64,000 bases of DNA. It comes from Flavimaribacter sp039888615 (lineage in GTDB: Bacteria > Pseudomonadota > Alphaproteobacteria > Rhizobiales > Rhizobiaceae). The notes beneath the pieces are model-generated. The model was given only the letters and a program-made list of their open reading frames with translations. It made no database searches and was not told the origin of the DNA. Positions 58,434 to 64,000 of this stretch are shown here, one piece after another (within the stretch, counting starts at the first letter, position 1; every line of letters starts with the position of its first letter). The DNA lies in assembly GCA_039888615.1 (NCBI GenBank), contig JBDQQS010000004.1; one strand, 5' to 3'. Position numbers and translations under genes: made by a program.

Positions 58434-59712
58434 TGGCGACCTTCCCCTCGGGCGTAACGTCCCAGGCCTGGATGGCGTTGTAGTGGTTTATGTTCGTCGG
58501 GTGATAGCGGGCTTTCCACGCGGCGCGGGTTGGCTGTGTGCGACCTTTGGAATCCGTTGCCCGGCTCAGCAGTCGCGTTGGCGATCCGTCCCAGCGCCAG
58601 GGAATCGTGAAGCGGGTGAGCGCCTTTGACTGAACCGGTTGTTGCAGGTCGGCGTCCGCCCAGCTTGTCCCGCCGTCGGCCGATATCTCCACCCGTGCAA
58701 TCGCGCCGCCGCCGGACCATGCAAGGCCTGAAATCTCGTACAATCCCGGCCCATTCATTGTCATTGTGCCTGAAGGATGGGTGATCACCGACTTCACGCC
58801 CATAGCGAAGCTGAAGCGCACGGCCCGACCGTCCGGCAGCGGGTCGGAATAGGCGCCGGATTCATCACGCGTAAAGGCGGGTTGAGATGCCACCTGCAGG
58901 CTCGTCACCCATTTCACGTTCATGTTGCCTTCGTATCCGGGAAGGAGAGTGCGCATCGGATAGCCCTGTTCGGGGCGTATGCGCTCGCCGTTCTGGTGGA
59001 GCGCCAGCATGCCGTCCGCCAAGATCTTTTCCATCGGGATTGAGCGGGAGAGGCCGGCCGCGTCGGCGCCGATGGCGATCACCCACTTGCCTTCGGTTTT
59101 GACGCCGGCTTCCTCCATCAGGATGGAGAGCGGAACGCCCGTCCACTCGGCATTGGAGACGAGACCTGCCAGCACGTCCAGACCGACGTCCTGCGGTTCC
59201 GGTTCGACCGCATTGAGAAAGCCGTTTCCGGCGCATTCGATGAAATGCACGCGCGAGACCATCGGATAGCGGTCGAGCGACGCGAGATCGAATTGCAGCG
59301 GCCGCTCAACAAGTCCGTGGATCATCAGTCGATGCTGTTCGGGGGCGATTTCCGGCCGGCCGCCATGGTGCACCTCGAAGTGCAGGCCGTTTGGCGTGAT
59401 CGAGCCGCGCAACTTTTGCAGCGGCGTTCCGGAAAATCCGAATTCTGGCGACAGATCCTCGTAGATCTGGAACTGGGTTCGCTTTACATCGGCTTCCTGC
59501 GGCGCCGGCAGACCGTAACCGCGAACTTCTTCGCCTGGAAGTGTCGCCCAGTCTGGCGGCTCCGCCTCGGCATGTACGGCCTCGATGACGCCCTGGCTGA
59601 GCGCCGCCGCTGTCCCGCCAAGTGCTGCGCCTTTCAGCAGCTTGCGGCGGCTGAGCAGACCGCCGCCTGCCACGGCCGAACCGCCATCCCTGATTGTTCT
59701 CGATTTCGCCAT
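58420..59712 (-). CDS. SoxC-like molybdopterin sulfite/sulfur dehydrogenase
   Basis: The 430-residue protein starts with a Tat signal (LLSRRKLLKGAALGGTAAAL, residues 19-38). The sulfite-oxidase molybdenum domain follows, with the Mo-binding cysteine in HFIECAGNGFLNAVEPEPQD near 153. A C-terminal dimerisation domain begins near residue 300 (FSFAMGVKSVITHPSGTMTM). Order and pairing with a cytochrome c match SoxCD or SorAB-type sulfite oxidation in the periplasm. The other sox genes are not in this window. Confidence 0.9.
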   Translation of the reverse strand: MAKSRTIRDGGSAVAGGGLLSRRKLLKGAALGGTAAALSQGVIEAVHAEAEPPDWATLPGEEVRGYGLPAPQEADVKRTQFQIYEDLSPEFGFSGTPLQKLRGSITPNGLHFEVHHGGRPEIAPEQHRLMIHGLVERPLQFDLASLDRYPMVSRVHFIECAGNGFLNAVEPEPQDVGLDVLAGLVSNAEWTGVPLSILMEEAGVKTEGKWVIAIGADAAGLSRSIPMEKILADGMLALHQNGERIRPEQGYPMRTLLPGYEGNMNVKWVTSLQVASQPAFTRDESGAYSDPLPDGRAVRFSFAMGVKSVITHPSGTMTMNGPGLYEISGLAWSGGGAIARVEISADGGTSWADADLQQPVQSKALTRFTIPWRWDGSPTRLLSRATDSKGRTQPTRAAWKARYHPTNINHYNAIQAWDVTPEGKVANAYA

Positions 59713-59824
59713 TGCCCATCCCGCTGCTCTCCATCACGTCGGAAGAGTCGTGGAACTATAGGCGACGAAGGAAAGGAAGGGTAGGGCGCGGGAACGCGCC
59801 CGGGTTTGTCGCTATGATATCGAT

Positions 59825-59911
59825 ATCCGGTTGCTTTCCAGTTTCCATAAGGAGGCGATCGTTGCGTCCGCGCGAACAGGGCTCGTTTGAAGTCTCGTAA
59901 GCGACAAAGGC
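59825..59911 (+). pseudogene. Remnant of an OsmC-like gene (copy of the 63263 gene)
   Basis: Twenty-nine codons match residues about 42-70 of the intact product at 63263. In frame they read IRLLSSFHKEAIVASARTGL-V-stop-SLVSDKG, 23 of 29 identical, with the Trp codon TGG changed to TGA. No start, no OsmC helix and no downstream part remain. It is an inactivated, mostly deleted duplicate. Confidence 0.8.
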
Positions 59912-59992
59912 GGCTTTCAGCAGTTTGCGGCGACTGAGCAACCAGCCATGCGACCGCCGCTTCGTCAAGCCGATGTCCCTTTGCTTTGCCAA
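59909..59992 (-). pseudogene. Remnant of a SoxC-like gene (Tat signal only)
   Basis: Reading leftward, 28 codons give LAKQRDIGLTKRRS then HGWLLSRRKLLKAA, which lines up with residues 2-29 of the SoxC-like product encoded at 58420-59712 (AKSRTI... LLSRRKLLKGAA). The homology ends exactly where the facing OsmC-like remnant begins, so the rest of both genes was deleted in one event or successive ones. Confidence 0.75.
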
Positions 59993-60064
59993 TTTCGTCC
60001 TGGCGGAATATCGAGCGTATCGATGCGCTTTCCGCGAAGACATCGGGCGATGAATCGGGTCAAT

Positions 60065-60090
60065 GACAGGGCGCGAGATCGCGCCCTGTC
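60065..60090 (-). terminator. Hairpin at the 3' end of the flavin monooxygenase gene
   Basis: GACAGGGCGCGA (60065-60076) pairs perfectly with TCGCGCCCTGTC (60079-60090), 3 bases beyond the stop codon of the leftward gene at 60094. No T-tract follows on that strand, so it may stop transcription weakly or protect the 3' end. Confidence 0.5.
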
Positions 60091-60093
60091 CTG

Positions 60094-61581
60094 TTAACCC
60101 GCGTGATACTGCGGCGTGGAGGCCAGATAGCGGCCATAGGCTCCCGCATCGGGGTATGAGAAATATTCCGCCAGCGGGTTGGACTGCTTTCTGACCCTGG
60201 CGCCCATATCCGACAGCAATTCGTCGAAGTGGCGGAAGTGGAACGGCGCCGAACACAGGCCGCCATAGATCTGGGCCGCCGGTCGTTCCCGGCGTCGCCA
60301 GTCGAGCATCATGTCGATGTTCTCGCGCATTTCGGCATCTGTCGGCTGATGGGCGAGCTGACCGTCGGCGTAGCGCACGAGCCAGTTGGCGACCATTTCC
60401 GCCGACAGCACGGTGCAGAAACTGGAATTGAATCCGACAAAGCCCATATCCGGCAGGTCCGGGTTCACCGACAGGCGGTAGACCCGGTATTGTCCATCCT
60501 CTTCGATCAGTTTCTCGCGGTACTCTTCTCCTAGATAGGGAACACCGAGTTTCCAGCCGACGGCAAGGAGGGCGATGTCGCATCCAACGCGTTCGCCGTT
60601 CGACAGCAGGATTTCATCGCCCTCGTAGCGTTCGAAGGTGCCCTGAACGGGTTTGATCGAACCGTCCTTGAATCTTTCGAAGAGTCCCGGCGTGACGATC
60701 GGTATCGAGCAGGAGATATCCTTCTCGATCGGCGCTTTCGGCACCATGTCCCACTTCTTCAGGCCGAGTTGGAGTTTCAGCAGGGTTTCGAGGCCGCGGA
60801 AATTCGCCCAGACGACAGGCTTGGATACAGCGGCAGCCATCCGGCCAAATCCGCCACGTCCCCAGGCGTTGAACTGTTCTTCCTGAGCCCGCATGTACAA
60901 GAGCCGCTTGAAGTTTATTCCGCCGACGAAATAAGGAATCCGCCAGACGGGTTCGCGATAGACAAGTGTCACGGCGCTCGCGCTGCTTTTGGCGGCGTTG
61001 ACCGCGATGTCGGTCGCCGACTTGGAGCCGCCCAGGACAACGACGCGTTTGCCCTCGACGATCGACGGATCAGTGTATTCAGAGGAATGCATCACCTTGC
61101 CGCCGCCGGCGACGAAGTCGTCCTGACCTGGATGGGTTATGATGTTCTTGTCGGAAAACTGGCCGGTGGCGATTGCGACGAAGTCAAAATCTTCCTTCCG
61201 CGTTTTCCCCCCTGCCTCCAGTGTCAGTGTCCATCCCGGCTTGCCGTCGTTGCGCCGGTCCATCGACACCACATCGGTATTGAGCTGGTAGAGGCGGTGC
61301 AGCCTGTGGAGGTCGGAGTAGCTGTGGAGGTATGCATGAACCTGCGGACCTTTCGGCCATTCCGGATAGTCGTCCGGCATCGGATGATCGGTAAACCTGT
61401 AGAGGTCTTTCGGAGACTGGGTCTGGACATCTGGATAGGAACGGGACGGTTCCCAGACGCCTCCAATGTCATGGCTTCGCTCGAAGCCGGTGACCCGATG
61501 TCCCTTTTCGTCGAAGGCCTTGACGGCCGCAAGGCCGCTGACGCCGCCGCCGATGACGGCGACCGTTTTGCGTTCGATCAT
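60094..61581 (-). CDS. Flavin-containing monooxygenase
   Basis: The 495-residue protein has the FAD loop VIGGGVSGLAAVKAFDEKGH near residue 10, SHDIGGVWEPSRSYPDVQT near 36, and FVAIATGQFSDKNI near 134. The FMO fingerprint region is KVMHSSEYTDPSIVEGKRVV, followed by the NADPH loop VVLGGSKSATDIAVNAAK near 182. Such enzymes oxygenate soft nucleophiles (N or S) or act as Baeyer-Villiger enzymes. The neighbourhood (SoxC-like, sulfatase, OsmC) favours a sulfur substrate, but this is inference. The cupin gene lies 9 bases upstream. Confidence 0.9.
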   Translation of the reverse strand: MIERKTVAVIGGGVSGLAAVKAFDEKGHRVTGFERSHDIGGVWEPSRSYPDVQTQSPKDLYRFTDHPMPDDYPEWPKGPQVHAYLHSYSDLHRLHRLYQLNTDVVSMDRRNDGKPGWTLTLEAGGKTRKEDFDFVAIATGQFSDKNIITHPGQDDFVAGGGKVMHSSEYTDPSIVEGKRVVVLGGSKSATDIAVNAAKSSASAVTLVYREPVWRIPYFVGGINFKRLLYMRAQEEQFNAWGRGGFGRMAAAVSKPVVWANFRGLETLLKLQLGLKKWDMVPKAPIEKDISCSIPIVTPGLFERFKDGSIKPVQGTFERYEGDEILLSNGERVGCDIALLAVGWKLGVPYLGEEYREKLIEEDGQYRVYRLSVNPDLPDMGFVGFNSSFCTVLSAEMVANWLVRYADGQLAHQPTDAEMRENIDMMLDWRRRERPAAQIYGGLCSAPFHFRHFDELLSDMGARVRKQSNPLAEYFSYPDAGAYGRYLASTPQYHAG

Positions 61582-61590
61582 GGCCGCCTC

Positions 61591-62037
61591 CTATTCGGAA
61601 TCGGGCGGCGGCAGGAAGTCCACCTCGTGCAAGGCGGACAGGCGCACCAGCTCTTCCGGATTAGTCACACCGTCCAGCACAGTGAACAGGTCGAACAGCT
61701 TGCGCGCAGGCGCGACGCCGAAAATGCAGGTCGCTTCGGCGCCCGATCTGTTGAAGATGCCGTGGGCGATTCCCTTGGGCATGCAGATCGTGTCACCGGG
61801 GCCGGCCTTGTGAACATCCGGTCCGAATTCGACCTCTAGATTGCCTTCCAGAAGACAGATCCATTCGTCCTGGGTGGGGTGAATATGCGGAGGCACGAAG
61901 GTGCCGTCCGGTATGACGGCGTGCCAGATGAAGGCATTGTCGCTGAGCAGCTTCGGTGTGTAGGTGTGACCGACCACATTCCAGGATGCGCCGTCGACCC
62001 CGCTTGCCGCGGGAGTGATGCCAGGTGTCAATTTCAT
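61591..62037 (-). CDS. Cupin-domain protein
   Basis: The 148-residue single-domain cupin shows the two conserved boxes: PPHIHPTQDEWICLLEGNLE near residue 48 (metal-binding His, His, Glu) and GDTICMPKGIAHGIFN near 85 (second His). It may be a small dioxygenase, isomerase or binding protein for the product of the flavin monooxygenase. It is first in a two-gene leftward unit and divergent from the AraC-type regulator across a 130-base gap. Confidence 0.87.
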   Translation of the reverse strand: MKLTPGITPAASGVDGASWNVVGHTYTPKLLSDNAFIWHAVIPDGTFVPPHIHPTQDEWICLLEGNLEVEFGPDVHKAGPGDTICMPKGIAHGIFNRSGAEATCIFGVAPARKLFDLFTVLDGVTNPEELVRLSALHEVDFLPPPDSE

Positions 62038-62167
62038 GTTGGTTCCCTCTTTGTTGTTTATGAGGGGAGTGTAGTTGTTCCCGACGGGCTGCCTTGTCCG
62101 GAAAACGAAATAAATGCGCTAGAGAGTTGCCCCTTTGCTTCAAGTTTAAAATTTATTAGGATGAGAC

Positions 62168-63166
62168 ATGACTGTCGTCCGGAGCGGTAACGATTTCGAG
62201 CCGCTGGCTCGCAACCGGTTGTTCCAGACAACCGAGCTCGACAGTGCGCGCGACATCGTTTCCCGGAACTTCTGCCGCCACCGCCTGGACAGGGCAACCA
62301 CCCGGGACAATTTCGATGCGTGCTACAACCGCGTGGTCGGAAACCGCCTGTCGCTGAACTACCTGCGCTACGGTGCGGATGTCGAGATAGAGCCGGGCGA
62401 ACTGGGGGGCTTCTACCTGATCCAGGTTCCGGTCAGGGGGAATGCCCGCATCACGACCGGCGGTCAATGTGTCGAGGCGAATGGCGACACGGCGTCGATC
62501 CTCAATCCGACACATCATACAAGCATGCGCTGGTTCGAGGGGTGCGAAAAGATCCTGGTGCAGATCGACAGGGATCGGCTTCAATCGACTGTGGAGTCCC
62601 TGATCGGGCATGCATTGACAGGATCTCCCGCTTTTGCCCCGAATGTCGATTTACGGCGGCCCGAAATGAAACGGTGGGCCATGAAGTTACGCACCTGTGT
62701 CGAAGCTATCGATGCGGGCTACGAATTCGCGGGTGAGCGGCATTTCGGAAGTGTCGTCGAGGAAGAACTGCTTCATGACTTCATCGAAAGTCAGCCGAGC
62801 AATTTTGACGGTTTCCTGCGGGATGACCGCCCGGCCTTTCTGCCCAGGCAGGTGCGCGTGGCCCGCGATTTCATGCATTCCAATCTTGCTGAAGACATAT
62901 CGATTGGAGATGTGGCGCGGGCTGCGGGCGCCAGCGTGAGGTGTCTCCAGCTGGCGTTCCGGCATCACTACGGATGCAGTCCGTTGCAGTATCTCCGTCG
63001 CCAGCGTCTGAATATGGCGCATTTCGAGTTGCAGCAGCCCGAGAGTCCCGGCGCCGTCGCCGATGTTGCCTATTCGCTGGGCTTTCATCATCTCGGCCGT
63101 TTCTCTGCCGCCTACCGGCAGGCATTCGGAATTACCCCGAGTACGACACTCCACCGGTCTCATTGA
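62168..63166 (+). CDS. AraC family transcriptional regulator
   Basis: The 332-residue protein has an N-terminal sensory beta domain (VEIEPGELGGFYLIQVPVRG near residue 72, TSMRWFEGCEKILVQIDRD near 117). The C-terminal double helix-turn-helix begins near 235: RDFMHSNLAEDISIGDVARA, SVRCLQLAFRHHYGCSPLQY and ADVAYSLGFHHLGRFSAAYR. The N-domain resembles the AraC_binding_2 class found in aromatic and degradative operons. It is divergent from the cupin/monooxygenase unit and probably controls it. Confidence 0.92.
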   Translation: MTVVRSGNDFEPLARNRLFQTTELDSARDIVSRNFCRHRLDRATTRDNFDACYNRVVGNRLSLNYLRYGADVEIEPGELGGFYLIQVPVRGNARITTGGQCVEANGDTASILNPTHHTSMRWFEGCEKILVQIDRDRLQSTVESLIGHALTGSPAFAPNVDLRRPEMKRWAMKLRTCVEAIDAGYEFAGERHFGSVVEEELLHDFIESQPSNFDGFLRDDRPAFLPRQVRVARDFMHSNLAEDISIGDVARAAGASVRCLQLAFRHHYGCSPLQYLRRQRLNMAHFELQQPESPGAVADVAYSLGFHHLGRFSAAYRQAFGITPSTTLHRSH

Positions 63167-63262
63167 TCGATGCTGTCAAACTGTGGCCTTTATAATCTGT
63201 TAACCATGCTGTCGCGTGGTCAAGGAGCAAGATGGACGCTCCGATTGCCAGGGGGGTGACTT

Positions 63263-64000
63263 ATGCCAATTGGTGAAAACATCATTGGGGCCGGTGTTTT
63301 GGCGCCTTTCTTCAAGATCTCGAATCCGGATGATCTCGACATCCAGCCTCCGGAAATCCGTGGTGGCGACGCCCTGCAGAGCCGGATCCGATCGCTGTCC
63401 GGTTTCCAGAAGGAAGCGATTGTCGCGTCCGCGCGAACAGGGCTTGTCTGGCGTCTGGTCAGCGACGAAGGCGCCTATCTCGACGGACACGACGCTGCTC
63501 CCTGTCCCCTGGCTTTTCTCAGCGCCGGCATGGCGGCGTCCTACATGGACGAGATCCTGGCGCTTGCAAGGCGGCAAGGAGTTGAGATCCGGCATATCAG
63601 GCTCGTCCAGGACAACTATTACACAATGAAGGGCTCGATGCAGCGGCGGACGATGGTTGGCGGCGCGCTCCCGGTGGAACTTGTCGTGGAGATCGATTGC
63701 GATCTTGAAGACGCGGCGCTCAACCAGCTGCTGATGGACGCGGTTCATGCTTCGCCGCTCAACGGTCTGATGCGGGGCCGGCTGGCGAGCCTGTTCGCTC
63801 TTTCAAAGAACGGTCGCGAGTTGCAACTCGGCAATGCGGCGCCGCTTTTCGGCGATATCTATCCTGAAACAGGCGCCCGATTTGAGGACCTGGAGGCCGA
63901 ATCCTCTGACCTGGACTTGGTGGGGCCAGTCGGCGTGACGCCGAAGAAGGACGTGGCGCTGGGCACAACCTCCGCTGGCTCAAGCCTCGCGGACGAACAG
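63263..64000 (+). CDS. OsmC-like protein lacking the redox cysteine (3' end cut by window)
   Basis: The frame is open from ATG 63263 to the last base (246 codons). Residues about 60-165 follow the OsmC fold: LVWRLVSDEGAYLDGHDAAP, then CPLAFLSAGMAASYMDEILA on the central helix, then MKGSMQRRTMVGG. Aligned with the OsmC protein at 22971, the peroxidatic Cys position is Ala/Ser (AAS), while a Cys lies earlier (Cys81). It is thus probably a binding or non-peroxidase member. After the domain an acidic tail begins (EDLEAESSDLDLVGP). A 29-codon fossil copy lies at 59825. Confidence 0.75.
   Translation, partial: MPIGENIIGAGVLAPFFKISNPDDLDIQPPEIRGGDALQSRIRSLSGFQKEAIVASARTGLVWRLVSDEGAYLDGHDAAPCPLAFLSAGMAASYMDEILALARRQGVEIRHIRLVQDNYYTMKGSMQRRTMVGGALPVELVVEIDCDLEDAALNQLLMDAVHASPLNGLMRGRLASLFALSKNGRELQLGNAAPLFGDIYPETGARFEDLEAESSDLDLVGPVGVTPKKDVALGTTSAGSSLADEQ

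Larger units (their letters stand above)
59713..60093. other. Gap between SoxC-like and flavin monooxygenase genes
   Basis: This 381-base stretch contains the two facing gene remnants at 59825-59992 and a short hairpin GGGCGCG-GGAA-CGCGCCC at 59784-59801. A longer hairpin lies at 60065-60090. No intact gene is seen. The promoter for the leftward soxC-like gene is presumably in the first 100 bases, but no clear -35/-10 pair stands out. Confidence 0.6.

Overview
This 64 kb window is GC-rich chromosomal DNA from an alphaproteobacterium. It is most likely a marine or soil member of the Hyphomicrobiales (Rhizobiales): PcaQ-type control of protocatechuate genes, many TRAP and peptide/polyamine-type ABC importers, a SARP/TolB-like/TPR regulator and a DUF1127-like micro-protein point that way. 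No rRNA, tRNA, CRISPR array, insertion sequence or phage module was seen. Nearly all the DNA codes for catabolic operons, each with its own importer.

Layout. (1) 1-8.7 kb: an operon with a Dpp-type ABC importer (permeases, fused double ATPase, binding protein) around a hydantoinase/oxoprolinase-type protein and two DUF917 (S-methyl-thiohydantoin desulfurase-type) proteins; it ends in a strong terminator. (2) 8.9-14.0 kb: a polyamine-type ABC importer whose first permease has a long Pro/Ala/Ser-rich plus coiled-coil insertion, and an unrecognised protein. (3) 14.1-32.9 kb: the most interesting region, a set of transcription units around a single-chain double TetR regulator. Three copies of the same palindrome (GAATATTG-N3-CAAtATTC type) lie at 22263, 24781 and 27852, one before each unit. 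The units hold a TRAP importer, hydroxyacid dehydrogenase, SDR, an acyl-CoA dehydrogenase paired with a small-molecule kinase, a second acyl-CoA dehydrogenase, OsmC and AhpD/CMD-like proteins, an acyl-CoA ligase, a thiamine-dependent E1 alpha/beta pair, a free lipoyl-domain carrier, a crotonase-fold enzyme and two paralogous alpha/beta hydrolases. The kinase/dehydrogenase/SDR/ligase combination resembles 4-hydroxyacid (levulinate-type) catabolism. The split lipoyl carrier plus hydrolases resembles a dismantled AcoC-like E2. (4) 33.2-38.8 kb: signalling and phosphate genes: metallophosphoesterase, a candidate sigma-54-driven small RNA, membrane adenylate cyclase, CYTH-CHAD protein, and a glutamate-receptor-like channel. 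(5) 38.9-44.7 kb: beta-ketoadipate pathway genes pcaQ and pcaC, HG, I, J, F, without pcaB or pcaD. (6) 44.8-46.8 kb: a SARP-like/TPR regulator and a micro-protein. (7) 46.8-64 kb: an LLM-type oxidoreductase, sulfatase and MarR regulator, divergent from two complete TRAP importers; then an M24 peptidase, a SoxC-like molybdoenzyme with a monohaem cytochrome, a flavin monooxygenase, a cupin, an AraC regulator and an OsmC-like protein cut by the window end. The theme may be organosulfur use.

Three gene fossils are visible: a truncated SGNH hydrolase N-terminus (17750-17908), and two facing remnants of a SoxC-like and an OsmC-like gene joined at about 59910. Function calls rest on motifs and order read by eye; substrates are inference unless stated.
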